From Metellina segmentata (taxonomy: Eukaryota; Arthropoda; Arachnida; Araneae; Tetragnathidae): a stretch of 64,000 bases of DNA. Numbering within the stretch: position 1 is the stretch's first letter; the number at the start of each line of letters is the position of its first letter. Of the stretch, positions 1-11,024 are shown one piece after another. The stretch spans positions 133,970,011-134,034,010 of the forward strand of contig OX375872.1 of assembly GCA_947359465.1 (NCBI GenBank), given 5' to 3'. Under the pieces are notes generated by a model that did no database searches, had not been told where the DNA came from, and saw only the letters and a program-made list of their open reading frames with translations. Both the position numbers and the translations under genes were made by a program.

Positions 1-1380
1 AGAGAGTAAATTGTAGCAATGCTTTATATAAAAAGAATAAAAGAAATGTTTATATAAAAGTGTTATTTTTGATGCAAACTTTCATCTTTATTTTGCTGCT
101 AGATCTCGGAACAAAACCACCACATAAACATTTATCTGTGAATTTGGATATAAATGCGTACAAATGATGTTAACTATTTTTTATCTTGAGATTATTCTTG
201 TATGTTTAGGCCAATATTTGCTCATAATTTAGTTTCAATCTGTTAATACTATTTTTCATATGAAAATGTGGTAGATTTTTTAACAAATGTGTACTGATGG
301 TGTTGATTATTTTTGAAATTACATGTCTTTTGACTTGTATAAATGGATGAAACTTAAAATTAAATTTAAGTGGGTTAAAATTTTATGTTATGTATTAAAA
401 AGGTCAAATAAAAATGTTCAGTATCTTTTCTGGTTCGGTTAATGTAAGGAAAGGATTAATCACACTAAAAAAAAATTACATGTGTTGAACAGTTGGTTGA
501 AAGAAAGTTTTATTTTAAGGAACTATCCATTAACAGTAGGACATTTCAAATCTAATTTTTATTTAATGTTATAAAATTAATGCGTAAACTTCTATCACAC
601 AGCATGGAAAGAATTTAAAGAAAAAACTTGTGCCTGAGAGAGACAACACATCAGATCTTATTTTATTTAACACTGAAGTTATAAGCTTAACTTTATTCAT
701 TTTCTTGTTAATATTCACGAAAACAAGTTCAATAAGTCGTGAGCATAAAAATTACGGGACATAAACACTATCGCCAAAAGAAAGAGAGAGGAGGAAATGT
801 GGGAAACCGATGGAAGAAACATATTCGCCCAGCAACCGATTCTGGTAGAAAAATGACTGCCGCGCATGTGCATTGGGCCAAATTTGGTCCCTTGTCGCCA
901 CTCTTATTATATAGGCACTCTAGTAACATCTAGACAATCCTGATGGGCTGGTTTGTTTTGATCCAGTCATGTGGATTGTAGTCATCTGGGAAACTTCTTA
1001 TTTATTTTTGCTTTTCTAAAGCTATAATATATATTTGTTCTGAGCTAGATAAAGGACTTATTAAAGAAATTCCAAGAAACAGGCCAAAAATTACAACTTT
1101 ATTTTTAATGCTAGATGTTTTTAATTGAAGTGGTTATAGTTTTAGGCTTAGCAGCAACATTGATGATACTTCTTTAGGGGGTTCTTTTATGTAAAAAATT
1201 GCATTTTGAATCAGCAAAAATGAATAGGTTTAATAAGTATTCAATAATATATATGTATAACATAGCTACCCCCAGTTACAAGTCATGCCCTACAGCCCTT
1301 AGATGTCGGGGTTTCCACACCATTGAAAAAAATATCATGGAATGTAATTTTAAAATTATGATACCGGAAAAAACAATTTG
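1..1380. other. AT-rich DNA, no gene seen
   Basis: I see no recognisable coding region, RNA gene or repeat terminus here. The short open frames show no family motif. The stretch around 740-930 is somewhat less AT-rich but matches nothing I recognise. Confidence 0.5.
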
Positions 1381-1384
1381 CTTG

Positions 1385-1545
1385 TTTCTTGTTTCAACAT
1401 TTTCGCAATTATGGACTACTGTAGAGGCAGAATTGCTGAATATTTCTTCAGGGATTTCCGACGACTTGTTGAGTCTATGGTACGTCGAGTTGCAACACTT
1501 TGCCGGGCAAAAGGAGGTCACGATATTAGGATGTATCCCATAACT
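1385..1545 (+). pseudogene. Tc1/mariner transposase C-terminal relic
   Basis: Translation of this stretch contains the segment RRLVESMVRRVATLCRAKGG. It resembles the last ~30 residues of Tc1-family transposases, which typically read L-V-x-S-M-P-R-R followed by a short helix and R-G-G near the stop. The catalytic domain upstream is not recognisable, and overlapping frames are open only because the sequence is short. I infer a decayed 3' end of a cut-and-paste DNA transposon. There is no terminal repeat I can assign to it, and it has no partner gene nearby. Confidence 0.55.
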
Positions 1546-1624
1546 TTTGGCACTTCAGTGTATATATACTCCAAGAAAACACCACTTTTTTAAAACGTGA
1601 TTGCTAAATTCTCTTTTGAAATTA

Positions 1625-2500
1625 AAAACATACCCACTTTACCCCACCACCTTATTTGGAAGCAAGCACTCCCCTCCGCACCACCCTAGCTAGGTATAAC
1701 GGATTAGCCATACGGCAAGAAAGGACCTCTATTAGAAAAATGATAGGCGTGGCGTCCTGACGCGGCAGAGCAAAGTTGGTCACTTAATCCCTTCGCCAGG
1801 TCAAGCCTGACTCGAAACTAGATGCCCGTCTTCCCGGTCCTCCACCGCCATCATCGGTTCGGCAGGGGTACATGAACGAGACCAGATGTGCAAGTAATTT
1901 TGGCATAGCTTTATTTTGAGACTCAGCTCAAGAGTTACGGGGTCCCAGGCAGTACTTTTGTTAGATACCAATAATCCGGTTTGGTAGGGCAACCAGCCTT
2001 CATTCATTCTAACTTCCTCCAGAATGCTGAAGAGCCCCGATTTCGCCATTCATAAACGTACAGATTTCTGCCGTTACTTGGGTTGGCCCTCTGACCGTCC
2101 TCGATACTTTTGCCCGGATCACGGAACAAGATACCCAGAGGGTTCACCATTTTCCTTTTACATCCCTTTGGATGGTCAGTCCGGACTTCGGGGTTCACTA
2201 CTCCTTCCATCCATATGACCCACTCCTGCCTCCACTTGTGGGGCAGAGTGTACAGACTCCGCGGTCACGGAGAGTGTGTGTTGCCTATCGGCGATTGTAC
2301 TAAGAACAGTTTTCACATATAAAATAAGCCAATATGTCTTACCTTCTACTTACCTGTTATGCCAAGCGAAAAGTGCCTTTAAGCCGGGATGTGAGGCGTC
2401 ATCATTTCGGTTGTGTTTGCCCAAGCCAATAAGGGCTTGGAAACTGAAAGTGTTTGTTATATGGAGTGCGAACTCCCAACAAAACTCAAAATATTTTCCA
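1625..2500. repeat. GC-richer unclassified patch, probably an old repeat
   Basis: Base composition rises clearly above the surrounding AT-rich DNA between about 1625 and 2480, with many CpG-containing words, then falls sharply. No domain is recognisable on either strand and no second copy occurs in this window. The texture resembles the untranslated region of a non-LTR element such as the one at 3.9-8.9 kb, but I find no direct match to it. Confidence 0.3.
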
Positions 2501-3322
2501 AATTATATTTAAACTTTTTTTCCGAATTATTACTATAAATTAAAAAAAATTTTGTAAGTATGAAAATTACTATTATTTCTCTTTATGAACGTGCTAAAAA
2601 ACAACTATATTTTGAAAAACATAAATGTAATGTACAAATTGCTGAATTTTTAAATTTATATCTCGATTTTACAAATTATTTTTAAGTTTAAGTGTTTGCA
2701 TTTTATGGATTTGGTTTCCTTCCATAATTTGAGGAAATAATCACTCAACAGGAAACAGACAGAATTTTACTTTGAAGGGAACCTCAAAGATGCGAATAAA
2801 AATATTTTAAAAGATGTACGAGTGTTATTTTTAATACCAGGATCTGAAACTTTAAAACTATTTCTGTAAACTTAGCCCTTATTTCAAATCTTGATTTTTT
2901 AATATGGTATATTCATATGTAATAAGATTAAAATCTGCTTGTTGAAGTTCAGACAATTAAATTAATGCATATTACATTTGCACTGAACTAGTATAAATTT
3001 GTAATTCCAATATTTAGGTAGTAATATTGATTACGATATACATATTAAATTTTTAACATTTTAGGATTTTTGCTTCACATATATACTGTGCAATATAGGG
3101 CTCTTACAATGACAATATCGGAGGGCATTAATCATCGTTTTGTAAACTTATTTAATAGTTCAGAAACCTGTTCGGTGAGACGTTGAAAATTCAACTAAAA
3201 TAGGATTTTATTTCTAGTCCTCTCCTACAAGTTCTAATAATGGCTTTATTTTTCTTATTTGCTTTCTTTGAATATTATTTTAAATCAGTCACAGTAATAC
3301 TCTCAAGTGTTGCATTCGCAAT
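2501..3322. other. AT-rich DNA, nothing recognised
   Basis: Low-complexity AT-rich sequence with no sustained coding frame, RNA gene or repeat end that I can support. The same applies to 3493-3915 on the other side of the short MITE. Confidence 0.5.
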
Positions 3323-3492
3323 AACCGTCCTGGTGGTCATGTTTGACGAGGTTTGTTTCATAAGCAAAACTGACCGTATCTTGATGGACGATATATCTCA
3401 TAACTAGAGGAAAACTGACCCAATCTTCATCCTGTCATCAGAAAATGGACTATATCTTGAGATTTTTTGTTGCAACCACTAGGGTGGTTAAA
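3323..3492. mobile_element. Palindromic TTAA-type MITE, copy 1
   Basis: The ends form an imperfect inverted repeat: left begins AACCGTCCTGGTGG and right, read on the other strand, begins TTAACCACCCTAGTGGTTG. The inside carries the family words ACTGACC, ATCTTGAT and ATATCTC that recur at 32.1, 32.8, 34.5, 53.4 and 59.1 kb. The TTAA at the ends is the usual piggyBac-type target, so I infer a non-autonomous relative of that superfamily. No coding capacity. Confidence 0.5.
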
Positions 3493-3915
3493 CTGAATTC
3501 ATATTAAATTTGAAATTTTTAGAAACTTCAAAGCTTATTATTATGAACTGAATGTTTCTTAACTAAATTAATTTCAAATTTTTAAAATACCATTTGAAGT
3601 TAAATTTAGAGTAAATATTTTTATTCCAATCAATTGAATAAAAACACCGAAGCTTGAAAAATCTTAATATTTTATCTGGATTTGTTTAAGTGTAAAGAAC
3701 CACAAATTAGTAGTTTTTTGTTAAACCCACTGATACCGGTACGCGTCTCAAGACCATGTCATCAAAGACTCAAAACGACTGAGTATTAGTACAATAACCA
3801 ACAAATTAATGCAAATACCGAGAATGGAACAAGTATTGTTCAGGGGTTGTTTCTTCTGGTGTCTCATTTCTCTCTTCCAAGGAAGGCACTTTTGATACAA
3901 CCGTCTTGTTTGAGT

Positions 3916-3926
3916 ATTTTACTGCT
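3916..3926. repeat. Target-site duplication, 3' side of the LINE
   Basis: The 11 bases ATTTTACTGCT occur here and again at 8924-8934, exactly flanking the non-LTR element. This length fits target-primed reverse transcription. Confidence 0.85.
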
Positions 3927-4032
3927 TAGTCATTAGTCATTAGTCATATAGAGTGGGGAGGTCAGGAAAGCCCTAGGTGCTGATTCCACTAGGGAATATT
4001 GCACCAAACCCCATTGTTTTTCGATACTCCTG

Positions 4033-7000
4033 TCAGAGAAAGACAGATTCCTTGAGAAAGGCCAAAAGGCTTTTGACAGGTTCTTCGTGAATAGTATCAA
4101 GTTCTGTTCCAAGACCTAGACTTGAGTGCCTTATGTGAAGCAGGGCTTCGCATTCAAAAAGTATGTGGTGGGCAGTTTCCTCCACCATATTGCATTTTTT
4201 GCATAGAGGTTCTTCTTTAAAGATTCCCATCCTATGAAGGTGTTTTCTTAGGTGATAGTGGCCCGTGAGAAATCCAACTATCACCCTCATCTTACCCCTG
4301 CTAAGACGAAGGATCTGAGATGATGTTTTCATAGAAGGTTCTTGAATCATAAGCCTTGCATGTTTTTGATCGGTGGTTTGCTTCCACTTTTTTGTAGTTT
4401 CTTTAAGCATTCTTTCTCCTATCACCCTTTTTGCGGTAGTCTTAGAGATCCCGCAAAAAGGCTCAGGGCTTAAAGGTAGGTCTGCAGTCCCCAGTTTGGC
4501 TAACTTATCTGCATTTTCGTTTCCTTCTACACCAGTATGCCCTGGTACCCAAGTAAGAAAGATCCTATTATGGGTCCCCAAGTCATGTAGAAGGTTCCTA
4601 CATTCCCAAACAAGTTTGGAGCTTATTTGGAATGAATTTATTGCCTTTAAGGCTGCTTGACTGTCACTGAATATGTAGATTTTACTATTTGAGTAGGATC
4701 TTCTAGAACATTCTTGTAGACAGTAGATGATAGCAAGCAGTTCCGCTTGAAATACTGTGGCATGTTTTCCTAATTTTCGGGAAATCCTTGCCTTAGGTCT
4801 GACCCCACAGATTCCAGCACCTGCCTTTTCGTTTTGTCTGGAGCCATCTGTGTACCACACAATGTCTCCATTTGTGAGCTTGTAGTTTTCCTCTTTCCAT
4901 TCCTCTCTTAGGTCAATAAGTACCTCAAAAGGTCTTTGAAAGAGGAATCTTGTCTCCATGATGTCAGAGGGCATCAAAAGTATAGGGTCAAAGAATTTTT
5001 GGTTAATACTGGTGTGGGAGTTTTGGCTGCCAAAATCCATCCACAGTCCAGCGTTTTCCAGTCTGTAGGAACTTCTTCTGGCAGCACCGCTGATAAAGAT
5101 ATCAAGTGGGGAGACATATAGAATAATTTCCATGGCTCTGGTGGGAGTGGAGGACATAGCACTTGTTATACTCAGGCAGGCAGCTCTTTGAAGAGTGTCT
5201 AGCTTGGTCTTAACAGTCAATTGTTCCGTCTTTTTCCACCAGACCACAGCTGCATAGGTCACAATGGGGCTAATAGCCATAGTGTATAGCCAATAGGTCA
5301 TCCTTGGAATTAGACCCCATGATTTACCAAGATCTCTTCTACATCGTAAAAGTCCAACTTTTGCTTGTTTAATTTTACTTTTCAAATGCTGATTCCAGGT
5401 TAATTTAGTGTTCAGTATAACTCCCAGATATTTAACCTCGCTCAGCATATTTACTTTTTCCCCTAGTAGGGTAGGTATATCACTTTTGTCAATGCAGGTT
5501 CTTCTTCGTGTAAATAGGACAAGAGTAGTCTTTTGAGGATTTACTCTCAAATTCTTTTCACAGCACCATCTTGCGATTCTGTTCAGGGTCCCCTGCATGA
5601 TATTTATCACTGTTTTCTCATCCATGCCTGATATGTAGACGACAATGTCATCTGCATATCCCTGGGCATAAATGCCGCTTTGATTGAGGTCTGCAATTAG
5701 GTCATCAACCACCAGATTCCACAACAGAGGGGAGAGAACTCCTCCCTGAGGGCAGCCTCTAGTGGGTCTAGCCTGAAGTGTTGCCCCAAACAACTCGGTT
5801 GTAATAACTCTGTCTGCTAACAAGGAGTTTATCCATTTGCAGACTTGTGGTTCAATAGCTCTGCTAGCAGCAGCAGCAGCGATTGAGTTAAAAGAGGTAT
5901 TATCGAAAGCACCCTCAATATCAAGAAAAGCTGCCAAAGCCATTTCTTTGCACTCCAGTGTCTTCTCAATCTTTACAACCAGGTGTTACAAAGCCACCTC
6001 TGTAGATTTACCCGGTTGATAGGCAAATTGGTTTTTGTGAAGAGGTCTGGTACTCCTCATTACATCCCTAATGTGTCTATCAATTATTTTTTCCATACAC
6101 TTAAGTATGAAAGATGATAGACTGATAGGACGAAAGTTCTTAGCCTGGTCATATTGGCTTTTTCCAGGTTTGGGCAGAAAGACTACCCTTGCCTTTCTCC
6201 ATGGTCTGGGGATATATTCAAGAGCTAGACTAGCTCTGAACATTTTACACAAGACCCGTGAGATGAGATCGGCCGATTTCTGAAGCGTAATCGGTATTAT
6301 CCCATATGGTCCTGGAGTTTTATATGGTTCAAATGAGTTGATAGCCCATAATACTTGTTTAACAGTAAAAATTTTCTTGGCAACTATCCAGTTTTCCCTT
6401 CTAACCCTTATTGGATATCCCAGGGGAGAAGGGTTTAACTCATTAGGTACCAAGTTGGAGTTTGGGAAGTGTGTCTCGACCAGAGTCTCTATAACTTCTC
6501 TGCCAGTTTTGGTATAGCCACCGGAATTATTATTAAGGGTCCCCACCAATATTGGTGTATCTCTTTTAAGAATTTTGTGGAGTCTAGCGCCTTCAGCGGT
6601 TCTTTCAACCGAATAACAGAACTTCCTCCATGAATTCCTTTTGGCCATTCGAACAGCTTTGTTGTATTCTGAAAGTAGGCACTTGTATTCTTCCCACTTG
6701 CCAGATTTCTTTGCTTTCCTGAAAAGTTTTCTTACTGTCTTCCTCTGCCTCATAAGGTCTTGGTTCCACCATGAGTTTGGTTGTTTGCCTTTCCTTAGAA
6801 GCAGGGGACAGTTATTTGTATATGAAATATAGATTGCCTGCTGCAGGCCGTCTGCGAACAGTTCTAGATCGTAAGTATCATAGATTTTCCGAGAGAAGTC
6901 CTCCAGGTAATTCTGGAGTTCATTGTAAAAAGAGGTCCAGTTCGTCCTTTTGGGATCTCTGAACGTCTTCTCCCAGTGATATTCAGATTTCAGTGAGAAG

Positions 7001-7659
7001 TGGATAAATTGATGGTCTGCCATTGAAGGCTTCTCATCAACATGCCAATTGTCAATATAACTACTTAGTTCAGGGCTGGCTAAGGTTATATCAAGTACTT
7101 CCTTTCTTACACTAGTTATAAAGGTCGGTTTGTTTCCTACATTTAAGATATCTAGGTTATTTTCAAGTACAAAGTCTAAAAGAGCTTCACCTCTGTCATT
7201 GATGTTAGAACTGCCCCAGATTGTGTGGTGTGCATTCGCATCACAACCGAGAATCAATCCCGATTGCTGTTCTGCACACGCTGTCAACAATCTCTTCAGC
7301 TCTGCACTCACAGGATCTTTTTCCTCATATGGCAGGTACCCAGAGCCTATCAAGATTTCTCTGGTTCTCCCGCCATTATGAAGAGTTATCTTTGCTACTG
7401 CCAAATCCCTAGAACAAAGTTCATGGATCGGCATTGCATCGATGTTGTTGTTAATAAGTAAGCAAGCTCTTGGAGAGGAGCTTGCAAAATCATAAATTAA
7501 CTTACCTCCACTGTCCTTTAATCCCCTGATGCCTTCTTTGTACAGCCAGGGTTCTTGGATTAGGGCAATGTGGATTCCCTCAGTCCGGAAAACCCCACTG
7601 AGGTTGGTAGCAGCAAGTCGTTTATGCTGCAGGTTGGTCTGCAGGAGCTTCATTGACAT
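4033..7659 (-). pseudogene. LINE ORF2: endonuclease, reverse transcriptase, RNase H, with one nonsense codon
   Basis: This frame is 1,209 codons long from the ATG at 7659. It is interrupted only by a TAA at 5986-5988, between PGKSTEVAL and HLVVKIEKTLE, in the reverse transcriptase fingers. The N-terminal ~220 residues are an AP-type endonuclease: LQTNLQHKRLA, IQEPWL, GCDANAHHTIWGS and the terminal ADHQFIHFSL motif. Reverse transcriptase follows, with FRPISL, AFLDIEGAFDNTSF, PQGGVLSPLLWNLV and the catalytic YADD about 96 residues after Met 5943. RNase H follows with DGS, AEL, SDS and NADK acidic residues in order. A C-x2-C-x7-H-x5-C cluster lies near the C-terminus. The product would nick the target and copy the element RNA. 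The stop should abolish the full-length protein unless it is read through; the rest of the frame is well preserved. Confidence 0.9.
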
Positions 7660-8563
7660 TGTCAGCGGAAGCTGCAGCGGGTTTTTCCAGAGCCCTAGCC
7701 TGCACTTGGGTAAAGCCTATGTAGAATTTACAGTCTCTACCCATCAAGGTCTTGGCGTCTTGTTCTGGGATACTTACCACAATGGTTCTACCCTCATTAC
7801 CAGATTTTTGGTTGAGGATTCCCCATTCTGTGGCAGTTAGTCCTCCGTTCTGAGCTTCTACTTTTTGTAGAATCTCTTTACCGGAGAACTTGTTATCTAT
7901 AGCTGGGATCTTAGCTATAAATTTTGTGGCTTTAACAATTTTACGTGCCTTGTCAACAAGGAGGGACAGGCCGTTCCATGGTGACATTTCTCTAACAGTT
8001 CTGGTCAGCCATTGTCTACTGTTAGAGTCGGCACAGAGGATGATTATAGCTCCTTCTTCCAGACGACAATATTTGAATTGAGGTCCTGTTCCCGGAGGAA
8101 CGCCCTCAATCTTAGACATTGCTTCTAGTTGGAAGGTCATCAGCTGTTCTGACAGTTTCTGGTCTGGATATCCTTCCACGACAACTGCCATCTTCACAGT
8201 TGATACGGTGTCACTATAACTAGGGTCTGCCCCGTTTCCGGGTTTAGCCCTCTTTGTCGACATTTTCTCCTGAGAGTGGGGAGTACTACCATCCGACCTT
8301 GGCCTCTTGGTAGAGGGCCTGATCGGGGTCTGTAACTCCTTTCCCCTGGCAGTGGTTTTAGCTTTTGGTTTGGGTCTGTTCTCTACCCATGTGCCCTCAG
8401 CTAACTTCCTTTCTTTGGTCAGCCTTTTTTTGGCAGCCCCAGAGATTTTTTTCCTCTGTATATCGATCCTGTCAAGCCCCAAGACTATCTTTTGGAGATC
8501 TCGATCTCCTTCAAGGTCTGTCTGTGGGGTTGCAGGGCCTGATACTGAGGATTGGGTCTCCAT
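7622..8563 (-). CDS. LINE ORF1, gag-like RNA-binding protein (DUF4780-like)
   Basis: An uninterrupted 313-residue frame. I start it at the ATG at 8563; the frame is open a little further upstream but without another ATG. The first ~115 residues are basic and Ser/Thr/Pro-rich (for example KKRLTKERKLAEG and TKRPRSDGS), suiting RNA binding or nuclear entry. Residues ~120-300 form a folded domain beginning VSTVKMAVVVEGYPDQ and containing SRQWLTRTV and SPWNGLSLLV, which I recognise as the DUF4780 type found in insect retrotransposon ORF1 proteins. No CCHC zinc knuckles are visible. Its stop overlaps the ORF2 start by 38 bases, so ORF2 translation is probably coupled by termination-reinitiation. 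Expected to package the element RNA. Confidence 0.85.
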   Translation of the reverse strand: METQSSVSGPATPQTDLEGDRDLQKIVLGLDRIDIQRKKISGAAKKRLTKERKLAEGTWVENRPKPKAKTTARGKELQTPIRPSTKRPRSDGSTPHSQEKMSTKRAKPGNGADPSYSDTVSTVKMAVVVEGYPDQKLSEQLMTFQLEAMSKIEGVPPGTGPQFKYCRLEEGAIIILCADSNSRQWLTRTVREMSPWNGLSLLVDKARKIVKATKFIAKIPAIDNKFSGKEILQKVEAQNGGLTATEWGILNQKSGNEGRTIVVSIPEQDAKTLMGRDCKFYIGFTQVQARALEKPAAASADNVNEAPADQPAA

Positions 8564-8923
8564 CAAGGACTATGTGTCTTCCTCTTTGGAGTCGGTAGTT
8601 TGGTTTTTGTTTTCTTTTTTTCCCCATAGATTGGTGTATATGCCGCAGGAATTATGCAGTCCACCCCGCCAGAGCCTGCATACCAGGGTAAGGCAAGTTA
8701 CTCCTAGAGGTCGCCAAGCACTCTAGGAGGCTCCGTGAAAGGCACCAATTAACCGTCGGTACCATACACCCATCAGCACGGGTCGCATAACACTTTGGGT
8801 TAACGGGAGCTGGTCCGCGCCCCCTTATTCAATATTAGGGGGTATCCTGAGTATGTTTCGGCTCAGGACATTCGACTATCCGCCACCTGCCGACGCGCCC
8901 GGTAGCAGAGCTCATGCCCCGGG
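8564..8923 (-). promoter_or_regulatory. LINE 5' leader with presumed internal promoter
   Basis: The GC-rich leader between the target duplication and ORF1. R1/I-type elements carry their RNA polymerase II promoter inside this region, so I infer one here. I see no unambiguous core motif. The sharp composition step at 8924 marks its start. Confidence 0.5.
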
Positions 8924-8934
8924 ATTTTACTGCT
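8924..8934. repeat. Target-site duplication, 5' side of the LINE
   Basis: Second copy of ATTTTACTGCT (first at 3916-3926), immediately outside the 5' end of the element. Confidence 0.85.
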
Positions 8935-9402
8935 ACTAACGATACGTGCTAATATTGCATAACAGGGCACCGTTTATAGGTCTACATTTATAACAAGTAT
9001 ATTTCATGACTGAATACAACAATTTGATGTTTTGAAAGCTATCACAATTATATTCTGTAACCTATAACTTGTCCTAAAATGAACGACTCCATTTTCACAT
9101 CACCCATGAGTTAGGAATCATGATGCACTTTTTTTTATAGAGGTATCGCAAAGAGCCCTAATACTCTTTAGCAGAGGTTCTCACCTCTAAATTTAATAAC
9201 CAGTTTACGTTGTAAACTGATTTTTTTCCAAAGGAACGCTAGATATTGAATGCATGAAAAATTTATTTTAAAATTAGGAAAACAGCAAACATTTAAATTA
9301 CTTTAAAAATGTTAAGAAGGGGAAACACAGCAAAGATCAACATGTACATGTGTGCCGAAACAGCCACCAGTACAAATATTAACTTACGTTCACTTCTATA
9401 TA
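8935..9402. other. AT-rich spacer
   Basis: No gene recognised. The word CAGAGGTTCTCA near 9171 resembles a hAT terminus, but there is no matching second end. Confidence 0.4.
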
Positions 9403-9557
9403 CACTCATTGCCATAAAAATTTGCGCACCAAGAAAAAGTCGTCAACATGAAACGAAATTTTACACATGTAAGTACTACTTTGATATAAGTAAGTGATTA
9501 CAAAATCAAAGTAAAAAGATAATTTATTGCAGAAAAAAGTATAAATGAACGGAAGTT

Positions 9558-10790
9558 TTAGTACTCTGTTGGACCCCCTCTAGAGCGAATGCACAATGCG
9601 TTACAAGCGGGCATTGAGGCATACAAGTTCCGTATGGTGTCCTGAGACATCTCGTTCCACAGTTGCTGTAAACGCGCCACTAGTTCGACCAAACTCGTAG
9701 GGCGTCCAACTTGCGGTTCCAAATGATCTCAGATATGCTCGATTGGTGACAAATCTAGGGATCGAGCAGGCTAGGGGAGGGTGCTAATGTGGCGGAGGCA
9801 GTCTTGTGACATCCTTGCTGTGTGTGACCGAGCATTGTCTTGTTGAAAAATGACTCCTGGGAGCCCTGCTATGAGTGGCATCACATGTGGCTGAAGGATG
9901 TCACGGACGTATCGCTGGGCTGTCATTGTGCCATCACAGATATCCTCGATTGGTGACAAATCTGGGGATCGAGCAGGACAGGGAAGGGGGGTAATGTGGC
10001 AGAGGCAGTCTTGTGACATCCTTGCTGTGTGTGGCCAAGCATTGTCTTGTTGAAAAATGGCTCAAGGGAACCCTGCCATGAGTGGCATCACATGTGGCTG
10101 AAGGATGTCATGGACGTATCGCTAGACTGTCATTGTGCCATGGATCAATATTAGGGGTGACCGTGTATCGTAAGCAATGGCACCCCATACCATCACACCA
10201 GCCGTGGGAGCGGTGTGTCGTTGTAAAGCGAAGGCAGAATTGAGGCGTTCACCACGGGGCCTCCACACACGAACACGATTGTTATCACTTCTCAAATCGA
10301 ATCTAGATTCGTCGCTGAAGACGACCTTGTTCCATTCCGTTGCAGTCCAATCCCGTCGTGCGCGACACCATTCCAAACGGAGACGTCGGTGGGTGGGTGT
10401 CATTGGCAGCACACGTAATGGGCGCAGCGATACCAGATGTACTTCAGCCAGGCGCCTTGTGATGGTTCGGGAAGACACAGGGGCCCGTAGTGAAGGTGCT
10501 GCCTGTGTCTGGATAGCGGCCAATGAAGCAGTTGGCTCTACGAGTGAGTTTCGTATGATGTGACGGTCTTCTCGACGACTAGTCTGTCGAGGGCGTCCTG
10601 AGCCTATTCGCCGTGTAAATGACGCCTCTTCTGTCCATTGGTCCCAACATCTCCTCACAGTAAAATCAGCACGGCTTACTTGACGAGCTACTCGCCGAGC
10701 TGACCACCCAGCTTCCATCATCCCGATGATTCTTCCCCTCTCGAACTCTGACAGCTGCTCATATTGTCTTCGATGGCGGCGTAACGGCTT
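9558..10790 (-). pseudogene. Tc1-like DD34E transposase with internal duplication
   Basis: Cut-and-paste transposase that would bind the terminal repeats and move the element into TA sites. The frame spans 411 codons. The N-terminus carries paired HTH domains (RRHRRQYEQLSEFERGRI, then the GRPRQTSRREDRHI linker). Catalytic D1 lies in VVFSDESRF, D2 in FQQDN and E in SPIE. The D2-to-E segment occurs twice in frame (69 codons each) because of the tandem duplication at about 9733-10146. The start codon kept in the sibling copy (ATG at 36238-36240) is AAG here (10788-10790), and at least four in-frame stops occur, for example TMTV-stop and AGFP-stop. Not functional. The stop follows GGPTEY at 9558. 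Confidence 0.85.
9733..10146. repeat. In-frame 207-bp tandem duplication inside a transposase
   Basis: GATTGGTGACAAATCT occurs at 9741 and 9948, and the two 207-bp units align along their whole length with scattered differences. The unit length is exactly 69 codons. The sibling copy at 35.06 kb has only one unit. Confidence 0.85.
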
Positions 10791-11024
10791 GTCTACCTCA
10801 GCGTTTCCTTTGCAAAAGATTAAGTACACTCAAACAAGCTCTGCTTACCTGTTTTATGCTCCAAGGAGAACGAAGTTCAACGCCCTCTAGTGGCATTACG
10901 TAATGCGCAATCACGCTGCATTTCTAATCATTTGTATATCTGGCCGACATATACCTTCATGCCAAGTTTCGTTACGATCCCACAATTATTTCTTGGTGCT
11001 CAAATTTTTATGGCAATGAGTGTA

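Larger units (their letters stand above)
3927..8923 (-). mobile_element. Full-length non-LTR retrotransposon (APE + RT + RNase H, R1/LOA/I group)
   Basis: A 4,997-bp LINE lying on the minus strand and bounded by perfect 11-bp target duplications. From its 5' end (position 8923) it has a GC-rich ~360-bp leader, ORF1 (7622-8563), ORF2 (4033-7659, overlapping ORF1 by 38 bases in a different frame) and a ~100-bp 3' UTR. It ends in a short ATGACTA-type tandem tail (about 3927-3950) rather than poly(A). Order and domain content (AP-endonuclease, reverse transcriptase, then RNase H) match the R1/LOA/I group of insect and arachnid LINEs. The complete length, clean duplication and single nonsense codon in ORF2 suggest a recent insertion. 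Confidence 0.9.
9403..11022 (-). mobile_element. Tc1-like transposon (Tcb-type), copy 1
   Basis: A 1,620-bp element flanked by TA dinucleotides (9401-9402 and 11023-11024). The ends are nearly perfect inverted repeats of about 30 bp beginning CACTCATTGCCATAAAAATT. A transposase pseudogene on the minus strand fills the middle. It is longer than the sibling at 35.06 kb because of an internal 207-bp tandem duplication. A third TIR copy is not present in the window. TA target and DDE signature place it in the Tc1/mariner superfamily. Confidence 0.9.

Noticed and set aside
1276..1543. 114-aa and 81-aa frames overlapping the Tc1 scrap
   Set aside because: Wrong frame or strand relative to the readable transposase motif.
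8307..8726. 139-aa plus-strand frame
   Set aside because: Antisense of LINE ORF1 and its leader, with no motif.
9171..9200. hAT-like terminus CAGAGGTTCTCA
   Set aside because: No matching second end or 8-bp duplication, and similarity is limited to 12 bases.
10177..10563. 128-aa plus-strand frame (and 119 aa at 35654-36013)
   Set aside because: Antisense shadows of the Tc1 transposase; arginine-rich composition is a by-product.
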